In this document: piece by piece, positions 33,205 to 41,606 of the stretch | Layout: the number at the start of each line of letters is the position of its first letter | Numbering within the stretch: the first letter of the stretch is position 1 | Source: Palauibacter sp965207805 | GTDB taxonomy: Bacteria; Gemmatimonadota; Gemmatimonadetes; Palauibacterales; Palauibacteraceae | DNA: 64,000 nucleotides | NCBI GenBank assembly: GCA_965207805.1 | Contig: OZ242312.1 | Location: 496,001 to 560,000, forward strand | Direction: 5' to 3' | Program-made: the position numbers and the translations under genes | The notes under the pieces: generated by a model | Databases searched by the model: none | The model's input: only the letters and a program-made list of their open reading frames with translations | Told to the model about the DNA's origin: nothing

Positions 33205-34473
33205 ATGGATCGCCCGTCATCACCGCTCCCGCGCCGCCGCTTCCTCCACCTGACCGGCGCAGCCCTGGGCCTCGCCGCGACCTCCGGCTGCGCGACCGCC
33301 GCGAGGACGCGCAGTCCAGGCGCCGGCCTGTTATCCGCCGCCGGCACCGCCGACCGCACCTGGACTCCCGAGCGCTTCGACCCGTGGATCGAGCTCGACC
33401 GCGCCGCCTGGGCCCACAACGTCCGCGAGGCCGCGCGGCTGGCGGGCGGCCGCCCCATCCTAGCGGTGGTGAAGAACAACGCGTACGGCCTGGGGGATCG
33501 TGCGGTCGGGCCGCTCCTCGCCGGGATTCCCGAGGTGGGCGGCATCGCCTCCGTGCGCGCCGAGGAGGCGCTCGCCATGCGGGAAGAGGGGGTAACCAAG
33601 CCGATCGTGGTCATGGCCGAGGGATCCGAGGACGAGATCGAGGAGCTGGCGAGGCAGGACGTGCTCCCGTCCGTGTGGCTGGATGATGCGCCCGCTCGTC
33701 TGCGGAGCGTGTCCCGGCGACTCGGCCGTCCCGTGCCCGTCCAGCTCTTCATCGATACGGGGATGAACCGCGAGGGCATGCCGTACACCCGCGCGCGCGG
33801 CTGGATCGAGGAACTCGTGCAGAGCGAATACGTTGACGTGAACGGCACCTACACCATGTTCATTCACGATCTCGACTTCAACCGGGAGCAGCTCGCGCGC
33901 TTCGAGGAACTCCTCGCGTGGGCCCGCGGGAAGAACCTTCCCCTCGGCACCCTCCACGCTTCACCCTCCTTCGAGCTGTTCAACCTGCCCGAGGCGCACT
34001 ACGACATGGTGCGGCCCGGGAACGCGCTGTTCGGAAACCACCTCTCCGGTGGCGAGGGCGCGCGGGAGATGGCCGACCTCAGGCCCGTGTTTCGCATGAA
34101 CACGCGCGTGGTGCGGGTCGAACGCCTGGAGCCCGGCGACGGGGCGGGCTTCCGCCACACCTTCACCGCCGACCGGGCCACCTGGGTCGCGCTGCTGCCG
34201 GTCGGCCGCACCGACGGCTATCCGTCCGAAGCGAACGGGACCTGCGAGGTGCTGATCAACGGCCGTCTGTATCCGGTCGCCGGAGGCGTCAATTCCGCGC
34301 ACACGATTCTCGACATCGGTCCGGAGAAAACAGTCGAGGTCGGCGACGTCGCCACCCTCATCGGCCCCGACCATCCGGCGGTGCTTCCCCACACGGTCGC
34401 CGAGCGGACGGGGCGCGGCTTCCTCGGCATCATCCAGTTCATGAACCCCCGGCTCCCGAGACGGGTGGTGTAG
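33205..34473 (+). CDS. Tat-exported alanine racemase-family protein
   Basis: The 422-residue protein has a twin-arginine signal with a lipobox-like Cys (PRRRFLHLTGAALGLAATSG). An alanine-racemase barrel follows, with the PLP lysine in AVVKNNAYGLG and RPGNALFG. The C-terminal domain has VGRTDGYP where racemases usually have GYADGYP, so the second catalytic base (Tyr) appears to be Arg. Periplasmic broad-spectrum racemases exist, but this one may favour another PLP reaction. GGAGG with 5-base spacing fixes ATG 33205. Confidence 0.85.
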   Translation: MDRPSSPLPRRRFLHLTGAALGLAATSGCATAARTRSPGAGLLSAAGTADRTWTPERFDPWIELDRAAWAHNVREAARLAGGRPILAVVKNNAYGLGDRAVGPLLAGIPEVGGIASVRAEEALAMREEGVTKPIVVMAEGSEDEIEELARQDVLPSVWLDDAPARLRSVSRRLGRPVPVQLFIDTGMNREGMPYTRARGWIEELVQSEYVDVNGTYTMFIHDLDFNREQLARFEELLAWARGKNLPLGTLHASPSFELFNLPEAHYDMVRPGNALFGNHLSGGEGAREMADLRPVFRMNTRVVRVERLEPGDGAGFRHTFTADRATWVALLPVGRTDGYPSEANGTCEVLINGRLYPVAGGVNSAHTILDIGPEKTVEVGDVATLIGPDHPAVLPHTVAERTGRGFLGIIQFMNPRLPRRVV

Positions 34474-34506
34474 GGCAGATAGTCGCCCGCGCGGCCCCCC
34501 TCCCGA

Positions 34507-35799
34507 TCAGGTACAGCGCTCCGCGATGGCCGCGATCGCGGTGTCGATCTCGTCGCGGGTGTTGAAGAAGTGGATGGAGAGGCGGAAGTCGCGCTCGTCC
34601 CGGACAGGGGAAGCGAGGATCTCCTCGTCTTCGCGCAGGTCGTTGTAGAGCCGCGAGGCGTCGCATCCCTCCGGGAGTTGAACCACGAATACGCCTGATC
34701 GGTCCGGGCGCGCCCGGGGGGACGACACCCCCAGCCCGGCCGTGGCATCGACGACCTCGATCGCGTGGTCAACGAGCGACTGGATCCGTTCCTCGATCCT
34801 CTCCAGACCGATGTTCTCCATCCACTCCACGGCGCGGGCGAAGCCGGCGAAGTCGGCCAGCGCGCGGGTGCCGAATTCGTAGCGGGCGGCGCTCGGGAGG
34901 AGCGTGTACGCGCCCTCGTAGTCCATCGTCGCGTGACTGTGGGAACCGGCCCAGCTCAGTTGCACGTCGTCCAGCATCTCCCGGCGCACGAACAGCGCGC
35001 CGGTCCCCTTGGGGCCGAGCAGCCACTTGTGGCCGCACGTCGAATAGCCGTCGCAGCCGAGGGCGCGGAAGTCGGTCGCCACGCAGCCGGGGCCCTGCGC
35101 GCCGTCGAGGTGGTAGCGCACGCCGCGGGAGCGCAGGAGGTCTCCCAGTTCGGCGGACTCGCCCGTCCGCAGCGTCCGCCCGTTGTTCCGCGACACGTGA
35201 CTGATGCTCACCATCCGCGTGCGGTCGGAGAGCTGGCCGCGAACCTCGTCGATGAGTCCGGTGCCGGGACTCAAGTCGATCTCGCGGATCGCGATCCCGA
35301 ACCGGTCCCGCAGGACGTACCACGGGACGACGTTGGCGGGGTGTTCCGTGTTGGAGATCACGACCTCGTCGCCCGGCTCCCAGTTCAGGCTCCAGGCGAC
35401 GATGGAAATTCCCTCGGAGGTGCTGTGCGTGAGCGCGACCTCCTCGGTCTCGGCGCCGAAGGCGCGCGCCAGTTGCGCCCTCAGGTCGGGCTCGATCCGC
35501 GCCATCTCGTCCGAGATGCGGGGCTCTGCCGGGCTCCGGTTCTGAAAGGCGAGCCGTTCCTGGACGTGGTCGATGACGGCGTTCGGAGCGGGGCCGATGC
35601 CGCCCGTCTGGAAATAGAGGCTCTCCGTCGAGGCGGGGATCTCGGCGCGCGCCCGCGCCACCCACGCCTCCTGCGGGCGACCCGAGCCGTCGGACCGCGA
35701 ACCTGGGTCGGCCAGGGCGAGCCGCCCCACGGGCACGATCGGGGCCAGCGCCAGCGCGCCCGCGGACCGGCGGAGGAAGCTGCGTCTGCTCGTGTTCAT
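34507..35799 (-). CDS. Tat-exported class V aminotransferase
   Basis: The 430-residue protein starts with a twin-arginine signal (SRRSFLRRSAGALALAP). A class V PLP fold follows, with HLDGAQGPG holding the PLP-binding Asp and TCGHKWLLGPKGTG the Schiff-base Lys. Relatives include isopenicillin N epimerase-like and cysteine-desulfurase-like enzymes. PLP enzymes that leave the cytoplasm by Tat are folded with cofactor first. ATG 35799 overlaps the permease stop as ATGA, so the two are co-translated. Confidence 0.85.
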   Translation of the reverse strand: MNTSRRSFLRRSAGALALAPIVPVGRLALADPGSRSDGSGRPQEAWVARARAEIPASTESLYFQTGGIGPAPNAVIDHVQERLAFQNRSPAEPRISDEMARIEPDLRAQLARAFGAETEEVALTHSTSEGISIVAWSLNWEPGDEVVISNTEHPANVVPWYVLRDRFGIAIREIDLSPGTGLIDEVRGQLSDRTRMVSISHVSRNNGRTLRTGESAELGDLLRSRGVRYHLDGAQGPGCVATDFRALGCDGYSTCGHKWLLGPKGTGALFVRREMLDDVQLSWAGSHSHATMDYEGAYTLLPSAARYEFGTRALADFAGFARAVEWMENIGLERIEERIQSLVDHAIEVVDATAGLGVSSPRARPDRSGVFVVQLPEGCDASRLYNDLREDEEILASPVRDERDFRLSIHFFNTRDEIDTAIAAIAERCT

Positions 35800-37274
35800 T
35801 CCGGGTCCTCGTCGCTGAGGATGAGCCAGCGGAGCCTCCTGTCGCTCACCTCGCGGCGGAGAGGCGCGGCGGCGCGGTAGAAGACGAGCCCCAGCGCCGC
35901 CCAGGCGACGAGGACGATCCACTCGGCGGGAATCCGGCCGCCCGCGCCATGGAAGGGTTCCCAGATCGAAGCTCCGAGCAGCCCCAGCGCGACGACGGCG
36001 CTGAGATACAGGAAGCCCCGGCCGCCGGGCACGGTGTAGGGACGCGGGTGGTCGGGGCGCGTCTTCCGCAGCCGCAGGACGCCTAGCACGACGACCAGGA
36101 AGACGATCATCGCCGAGATCGCGGCGCCGCCGACGATGACGAGGATGGCGTTGCGGCCGAACAGCGCCCCCACGCTCCCCATGACGGCTACGAAGATGAC
36201 TGCGGCGGAGGGGGAGCCGTAGCGGTCGTGCACCCTGGCGAGGCGATGGGGGATCATGTGCGCGCGAGCCATGGCGAAGACGATCCGCGTGGAGGCGAAG
36301 AAGATCGCGTTCCACGTCGTGATGAGCCCGCAGAGTCCGGCGAACAGCACGATCCGGCCCAGGAACGGCGAGCCCAGGGCGGCCTCGATCGCGGCCGCGG
36401 CCGGAAGCTCGGAGGCGAGCAGTTCCGCGCGGGGCATGCTCATGGCCGTCGCCAGAATCACGAGGCAGTAGAAGACGAGCGCGAACAGGATCGAGGCGCC
36501 CATGACGCGCGGCAGGAGCCGCAGCTTCGCGCCCTCCTCCACCTCCTCCATCGCCTGAGGAATCGTGTCGAAGCCGGCGAACCAGAACGCGGCGGTCCCG
36601 AGCACGATGCCCACGCCGACCAGGGCCGCCCCCGGCGTCGTCCCGCTGAACATGGGCTCCAGGTTCGCGACGCTGCCGCCCACGACGCCCGCGACGACGA
36701 AGATGAGGGTGAGGATGATGAGTCCGGCCGTCATCAGGTCCTGGAACCAGGCGGCCGTCTTTCCGCCGCGGTAGTTGATGAACGTGATCACGGCCATCAC
36801 GGCGAGTCCGAGGGCGAGGCTCCACAGCCGCACCTCCTGCCCCAGCAGCGTGTAGATGACCGGACCGCCGAACCCCGGGACGAGAGCCGACACGACCCAT
36901 TCCACGGAGATCGCCTCGAAGGAGGTCGTGAAGATGTAGGAGAAGGCGAGGAACCACGCGGCGGCGAAACTCCAGCGCGCTCCCCACGCCTCGAATACGT
37001 ACGCGACCTCGCCGCCGGTGACCGGGTACGCGGCCGCCATCTCCGAGTAGCAGAGCCCGATCGCGAGAATGCCGAGGCCGCCGAGCACGAACGCGATGAT
37101 GGCCCCGATCGCGCCGGCGCCGCTCAGCCACGCCCCCATGACCGTGATCCAGCCGACACCGATGATGGTGCCGAAGGCGAGCGAGAAGAGCGACCGAAGC
37201 CGGATCCCTCGCCCCAGTGCCTCCCGTCCGCCCTCTGCCCCAGGCGTCGCCGGTTCGGTTGTGGGCTCGATCAT
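35796..37274 (-). CDS. APC-family amino acid permease
   Basis: The 492-residue membrane protein has about twelve helices and the APC core: FGTIIGVGWITVMGAW for helix 1, YSEMAAAYPVTGGEVAYVFE after helix 2 and GFDTIPQAMEEVEEGAK. It imports or exchanges an amino acid or amine. It lies 4 bases after the frameshifted BKACE gene and overlaps the class V aminotransferase, so the three form one leftward operon. Confidence 0.9.
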   Translation of the reverse strand: MIEPTTEPATPGAEGGREALGRGIRLRSLFSLAFGTIIGVGWITVMGAWLSGAGAIGAIIAFVLGGLGILAIGLCYSEMAAAYPVTGGEVAYVFEAWGARWSFAAAWFLAFSYIFTTSFEAISVEWVVSALVPGFGGPVIYTLLGQEVRLWSLALGLAVMAVITFINYRGGKTAAWFQDLMTAGLIILTLIFVVAGVVGGSVANLEPMFSGTTPGAALVGVGIVLGTAAFWFAGFDTIPQAMEEVEEGAKLRLLPRVMGASILFALVFYCLVILATAMSMPRAELLASELPAAAAIEAALGSPFLGRIVLFAGLCGLITTWNAIFFASTRIVFAMARAHMIPHRLARVHDRYGSPSAAVIFVAVMGSVGALFGRNAILVIVGGAAISAMIVFLVVVLGVLRLRKTRPDHPRPYTVPGGRGFLYLSAVVALGLLGASIWEPFHGAGGRIPAEWIVLVAWAALGLVFYRAAAPLRREVSDRRLRWLILSDEDPE

Positions 37275-37278
37275 GGGC

Positions 37279-38237
37279 TCAGTTGTACTGTGACGGAGTT
37301 GGGGAGAGCCCGAGCATTTCGCGCGCCTGCGCGGGCGTAGCGACCTCGCGGTTCAGTTCGTGCGCGATCCGGACGGCCCGCTCCACGAGCTGGCGGTTGC
37401 TCTCCACCTTGTGACCGCGGCGGTAGTAGATGTTGTCCTCGAGGCCGACGCGGACATGTCCTCCCATGAGGGTGGCGAGCGTGGTCATGGGAAGCTGGTG
37501 CGGCCCGATTCCGGAGCACAGCCAGACGGAACCCTCCGGGAACTCCCGGACCATGTTCACGACGTTGTCGACGGTCGGCCAGCTCGACGTCTGGTAGCCC
37601 ATCACGGTCTGGACCCAGTAGGGCGGCTCGATGAGGCCCTGCGCCATCAGGTCCCGGATCACCCACCCGCAGCCGGGGTGGTAGGTCTCGAGTTCGGGCT
37701 TGATGCCGCGCGCCTTCATCTCCGCCGCGAAGTGCGCGATCTGCTTGTAGGAGAACGGCGTGCAGTCGTCGAAGTCGATCGCGGGGCGCGGGTGCGTGTA
37801 CTCCTCCCCGCGCGGCTTCAGTTTGAACTTGCCCATGTCCGGGGCGAGGTTCAGCGACGCCACCTCGGGGTTGGCGTCGAGGCAGGACAGGCGCTGCTCG
37901 TCGTCCATCCACAGGTCGCCGCCGGTCGTGTTGTTGATGATGATCTCGGGGCAGCGCTCGCGCAGGCGGCGGTTCGCCTCGAGCCACACCTCCGTCGTCG
38001 TCGCCCCCTTCCACAGCGTCTCGGGGTTGCGGGCGTGGATGTGCACCATCGAGGCGCCCGCGTCGTACGCCTCGCCGACGGATTCGCCAGCTCCTCGGAC
38101 GTCTCCGGGAGGGCGTCGTTATACTCCTTGCCCTGGATGCCGCCGTTCGCGGCCAGGCAGATGATGACGGGGGGCATGCCGCCGGCGACCCTGTCCATGT
38201 AGGCGTAGGGGTCGCCGTAGTTCCAGGTTCTGGTCAT
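37279..38237 (-). pseudogene. BKACE (beta-keto acid cleavage enzyme) gene with a frameshift
   Basis: The first ~50 residues (MTRTWNYGDPYAYMDR, then PPVIICLAANGGIQG to ETSEEL) are in one frame and the rest (ESVGEAYDAGASMVHIHARN onward) in another. The join near 38085-38092 needs one extra base. The two parts together give a normal BKACE of about 318 residues with the zinc ligands HIH and the Glu in VGLEDN. BKACE enzymes use acetyl-CoA to cleave beta-keto acids such as 3-keto-5-aminohexanoate or dehydrocarnitine. Either the gene is recently broken or the base is a sequencing error; its close neighbours look intact. Confidence 0.8.
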
Positions 38238-38328
38238 CTGCTCCTCGGAAGGCTGTTATCGTCTCGGGAGGTGGTTCACGGTCCTCGGGGAGCCTTGGCC
38301 ATCTCACACCGATTCACAAGAGGATGCC

Positions 38329-39231
38329 ATGTCCGGTACGGAGCGCGTCGCAGCGATCGTAGCCATCATCGGCGCGGGAACGATGGGACGACGGATCGCC
38401 TACGGCTGCGCGGTGCGGGGGGTGCGCGCGCGGCTGCACGATGTCTCGGAAGAGGCGCTTGACGGGGCGCTGGGTGCCGTGCGCGCGCTGCTCGCGGCCG
38501 AGCACGCGGGGGCCGGGCCGGGGGCCGACGAGGCGTCTGCGCTCGTGGAGGCGTTCCGGGATCTCGAGGACTGCGTGCGAGACGCGGACTGGGTCATCGA
38601 GACGGTCCACGAAGACCTGGAACTGAAACGTGTCGTCCTCGGGCGGATCGGCGCGGCGGCGCCGCCGGAGGCGTTCATCGCCTCCAACACCTCCTCGCTG
38701 CCGGGTTCGTGGATGGCGGAGTCGACGGGGCGTCCCGGGCGGTTCACGAACATGAACTTCGGTCCGCCGGAGGACCTCAAGGTCGAGGTCATGGGGCACC
38801 CCGGCACCGACCCAGCGACGATCGATGCGGCGAAGCGGTTCCTGCGCCGGCTCGGCCTCGTGCCGATCGTCGCCCGTCGCGAGATCCAGGGCTATCCGAC
38901 GAACCGGATCTGGCGCGCCATCAAGAAGGAGTCGCTGCACCTGATCGCCGGCGGATACCTGAGCGCGGAAGAGATCGACCGGGCGTGGATGCTCGACTGG
39001 GGCACGCCGATTGGGCCGTGCGGACTCATGGATGTCGTCGGACTCGACGTCGTGCGCGACATCGAGAACGTGTACTACAAGGCCTCCGGAGACCCGTCGG
39101 ACAAGCCGCCCGACTTCCTCGACCGGATGGTCGAGCGCGGGGAACTGGGCGTGAAGTCGGGGAAGGGGTTCTACACCTACCCGTCGCCCGCCTTCGAGCG
39201 GGAGGGCTGGCTCACGGCCTCCGACGACTGA
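38329..39231 (+). CDS. 3-hydroxyacyl-CoA dehydrogenase-family protein
   Basis: The 300-residue protein has the Rossmann start IIGAGTMGRRIAYGCAVRG, the Ser in IASNTSSLPGS and an Asn in YPTNRIWRA. The C-terminal domain matches the family. The catalytic His of the usual HFFNP box is Asn in NMNFGPPE, while the partner Glu (KVEVM) is kept. It may oxidise a free beta-hydroxy acid, as carnitine dehydrogenase relatives do, and the divergent BKACE would then cleave the keto product. AAGAGG five bases before ATG 38329 supports the start. Confidence 0.85.
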   Translation: MSGTERVAAIVAIIGAGTMGRRIAYGCAVRGVRARLHDVSEEALDGALGAVRALLAAEHAGAGPGADEASALVEAFRDLEDCVRDADWVIETVHEDLELKRVVLGRIGAAAPPEAFIASNTSSLPGSWMAESTGRPGRFTNMNFGPPEDLKVEVMGHPGTDPATIDAAKRFLRRLGLVPIVARREIQGYPTNRIWRAIKKESLHLIAGGYLSAEEIDRAWMLDWGTPIGPCGLMDVVGLDVVRDIENVYYKASGDPSDKPPDFLDRMVERGELGVKSGKGFYTYPSPAFEREGWLTASDD

Positions 39232-39264
39232 CGCGCCGAACGATCGACGCCTGAGGGCGGACCG

Positions 39265-39702
39265 CTACCAGGTCACGACGCCGTCGCGGCCGACGCGCAG
39301 TTCGTCGCCGGTCTCGACCTGGTCGAGCAGTTCGGGCCCCAGCCGGTCCACGCACACGATCGGCGTGTCGAGCCAGACATCGGCCAGGATGAGGCCGCCG
39401 GCCGTGAGCGGATCCACGTCCCCCGGCAGGAGGAGTGCGGCGGGGGCGAGGCCGAGTTCCGCGATGCGCTCCCAGCAGGGCCCGGCCGATGTCGATCCGA
39501 CGCAGAAGGGCGCGAGGACGATCCGTCCGGTGAGCGGCTCGCCGAAGAGTTCGGTGTTCTGCGGATCCCCGCACACGGCCGTGTCGATCCCTCCGTCGAA
39601 CTGGTTGCAGAAGCTCGCGAAGGGGTTGAACCCGACGCGGGACATGGCGGCGGGCGCCGCGATCTCGCCCGCGATGACCGCCCGGCCCTGGAAGCGCGGC
39701 AT
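39265..39702 (-). CDS. Aconitase X small subunit (DUF126)
   Basis: The 145-residue protein is the swivelling domain of a two-subunit aconitase X: GRAVIAGEIAAPAAMSRVGF, then FCVGSTSAGPCWERIAEL and GDVDPLTAGGLILAD. The fold supplies Ser and other active-site residues to the large subunit. ATG 39702 shares one base with the large-subunit stop, so the pair is coupled. Confidence 0.88.
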   Translation of the reverse strand: MPRFQGRAVIAGEIAAPAAMSRVGFNPFASFCNQFDGGIDTAVCGDPQNTELFGEPLTGRIVLAPFCVGSTSAGPCWERIAELGLAPAALLLPGDVDPLTAGGLILADVWLDTPIVCVDRLGPELLDQVETGDELRVGRDGVVTW

Positions 39703-41042
39703 CAGGCGTGACTCCCGGAGGAGGTCCCCGAGGGGCCCGTCGTGGAGGTCGCGGCGGCACCCTCCGTGCCGCCTGTCACCATCACCCGGAGGAGCGCTTC
39801 GTCGTCGAGCATGTACACGTTGCGGCTGTAGTAGCGGAGCTTGTTCGAGTTCGTGACGACGCAGGCGGGCGCGAGGATGGGGTCCTGCATGAACGCTTCG
39901 AGGCAGAAGGAGCCCACGTGTCCTCCCGCGAGGGCGAGGGTCGCGAAGCCCGGATGTTCGGCGCGGAAGCGGGACACGACGTCGGGGGCCGCGACGAAGA
40001 CCGTCTCCACCGCGAGGCGGTCGCGTCCGGCGCGCGCGAGTCCGCTCTCCACCGCATCGGTCCACGCGCAGAGCTGGTCGTAGGTGAGGTGCGGGCAGCC
40101 GAGCAGAACCTTGGTCGGCCGCAACTCATCGACCGGACGGTCGGCGCGCAGCGACGCCTCGACCGACTCGATCTGCCCCGCGTCGATCGTCAGCCGGCGG
40201 GCGTCGTCGCGGATGAGCCGCCGGCCGTACCGCTTCGCCTCCACGGTGACGCCCTCCACGTGGAAGAGGCCGACCCCGCCCACCACGGAGGCATTCGTCC
40301 CGAAATCGCGCAGGAACTTCCCGCTGGCCGGGTGTTCGCCGCCATCGAGCATGTCCGCGAGGCCCGACACCCAGGGGATCCCGTCCCCGACCTCCCGCCC
40401 GACGATGTAGCCGAGCATCTGGCCGTTGATCGGCCCCGCCGCCTCGACCTCGACGAGCCAGTTCGCACGCCGCCCCTCGTCGGTCAGCAGGCCGGCGAGC
40501 GGCGTCTTGCCGACGACATTGGAGATGAGGTCGATGATCCCGGGATTCCGGTGCGTGCGCGCGCCGATGACGGAGTTGGCGTACACCACCGCGGAGGACT
40601 CCGCCCACGCCACGACCTGGCCGTACGAGGGCCGGTTCGCGACCTCCTCGAACCAGGGCGTGCAGGTCAGGCCGCCCGCGTCGCGCAGGCCCAGCTTCGT
40701 GAGCGCCTCCCGGTAGCGCACCTCCATCGGGTACGCGCGGGCGAGCCGCTTCCGCTGCTCATCCGTCAGGTCCGACAGCGTCTCGTTGAGGATCGTGGCC
40801 GGGTCGGCCGTGAAGGGAAGCGCGGCCCGGACCCCGGCGTCGACGAGCGACTCGAGAAACTCCGTCCGCGCCCCGACCCCGGGCTTGGATTCCGGAATCA
40901 CGAGGTGCCCGGGACCCTCCACCGGCACGAGCCGCGCCGCATCCATCGCCTCGCCGAAGCGGACCATGGTGAGGAGGAGCTTACGGGAGATCTCCCCGCG
41001 GCTCCCGTGGAGGACCTCTCGCTCGTCTCGGGTCAGATCCAT
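39702..41042 (-). CDS. Aconitase X large subunit
   Basis: The 446-residue protein matches the catalytic aconitase X subunit: SSAVVYANSVIGARTHRNPG, LLGCPHLTYDQL and the C-terminal SFCLEAFMQDP. Bacterial members include cis-3-hydroxy-L-proline dehydratase; archaeal ones dehydrate phosphomevalonate. A hydroxyproline-like role fits the amino-acid enzymes to the left. ATG 41042 is chosen by homology to the usual short N-terminus; no ribosome binding site is evident. Its promoter region abuts the BlaI operator array. Confidence 0.88.
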   Translation of the reverse strand: MDLTRDEREVLHGSRGEISRKLLLTMVRFGEAMDAARLVPVEGPGHLVIPESKPGVGARTEFLESLVDAGVRAALPFTADPATILNETLSDLTDEQRKRLARAYPMEVRYREALTKLGLRDAGGLTCTPWFEEVANRPSYGQVVAWAESSAVVYANSVIGARTHRNPGIIDLISNVVGKTPLAGLLTDEGRRANWLVEVEAAGPINGQMLGYIVGREVGDGIPWVSGLADMLDGGEHPASGKFLRDFGTNASVVGGVGLFHVEGVTVEAKRYGRRLIRDDARRLTIDAGQIESVEASLRADRPVDELRPTKVLLGCPHLTYDQLCAWTDAVESGLARAGRDRLAVETVFVAAPDVVSRFRAEHPGFATLALAGGHVGSFCLEAFMQDPILAPACVVTNSNKLRYYSRNVYMLDDEALLRVMVTGGTEGAAATSTTGPSGTSSGSHA

Positions 41043-41129
41043 CGCACCGTCGGCTGCCACCTCGTCGGACGTTCTCGGTCGTTCCGGAGGCTCGGTCGCG
41101 GGGTGTGGATTCACAAGGGTCGCCGCATG

Positions 41130-41192
41130 TACGAAACCTTTCGTTGACAGGGCGGGGCGCACCACCTATCCTTTCGTACGAAGATGTTCGTA
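41130..41192 (+). promoter_or_regulatory. Promoter and operator array of the BlaI/BlaR1-like operon
   Basis: A TTGACA box (41144-41149) and TATCCT (41167-41172) with a 17-base spacer make a strong sigma70-type promoter. The half-site TACGAA flanks it repeatedly. ACGAAA-CC-TTTCGT covers 41131-41144, TTCGTACGAA covers 41173-41182 and TACGAA-GATG-TTCGTA covers 41177-41192. The first two centres are 40 bp apart. Binding by the BlaI-like repressor would block the -35 box and the start site. Transcription would start near 41179, which rules out an ATG at 41184 as the repressor start. Confidence 0.75.
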
Positions 41193-41231
41193 TATGTGTG
41201 GGCGGGGACGTTGCCAGGAGGAGGTGAAGCC

Positions 41232-41606
41232 TTGAGGGATCCGACATTCAGCGACCGCGAGCTGGACATCATGAGCGTTCTGTGGCGCCGCGGGTCCGGC
41301 TCGGTGAGCGAGGTCATGGAGGCGCTCGAGGACGAGGTCGGCTACACGACCGTCCTCAAGTTCCTTCAGATCCTCGAGAAGAAGGGCGCCGTCCGGCACG
41401 AAGCCGAAGGTCGCGCGTATCGGTACTTCCCGCTCGTCGCCTCCGAGACGGCCGGGGAGACGGCCCTGGCCCGGATCCGGGACAAGATCTTCGGCGGGTC
41501 GGCGGAACTCGTCCTCGCGCAGCTCATCTCGGGCCGGGAGGTCTCGCCGGAGGAGCTGGAGCGCATGCGGCGGATCCTCGACGAACTGGAGGAGGGCGAG
41601 TCGTGA
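41232..41606 (+). CDS. blaI: BlaI/MecI/CopY-family transcriptional repressor
   Basis: The 124-residue winged-helix protein has the family pattern: FSDRELDIMSVLWRRGSGSV, the recognition-helix region YTTVLKFLQILEKKG, the wing GRAYRYFPL and a C-terminal dimerisation helix. It should repress its own operon at the operators upstream. TTG 41232 is chosen because AGGAGGAGGTG at 41216-41226 is an ideal ribosome binding site. Its stop overlaps the BlaR1-like gene as GTGA. Confidence 0.88.
   Translation: MRDPTFSDRELDIMSVLWRRGSGSVSEVMEALEDEVGYTTVLKFLQILEKKGAVRHEAEGRAYRYFPLVASETAGETALARIRDKIFGGSAELVLAQLISGREVSPEELERMRRILDELEEGES

Noticed and set aside
33030..33848. An N-terminal extension of the DAACS symporter of 273 residues
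   Set aside because: The extension overlaps the divergent racemase-like gene and has no domain. The symporter helix starts at ATG 33029.
36228..37340. A long open frame opposite the APC permease
   Set aside because: It lacks any motif and mirrors the permease codons. Many such long frames occur opposite real genes here because of high GC.
41184..41231. ATG 41184 as the start of the BlaI-like repressor
   Set aside because: It lies inside the operator and at the predicted transcription start. TTG 41232 has an ideal ribosome binding site.
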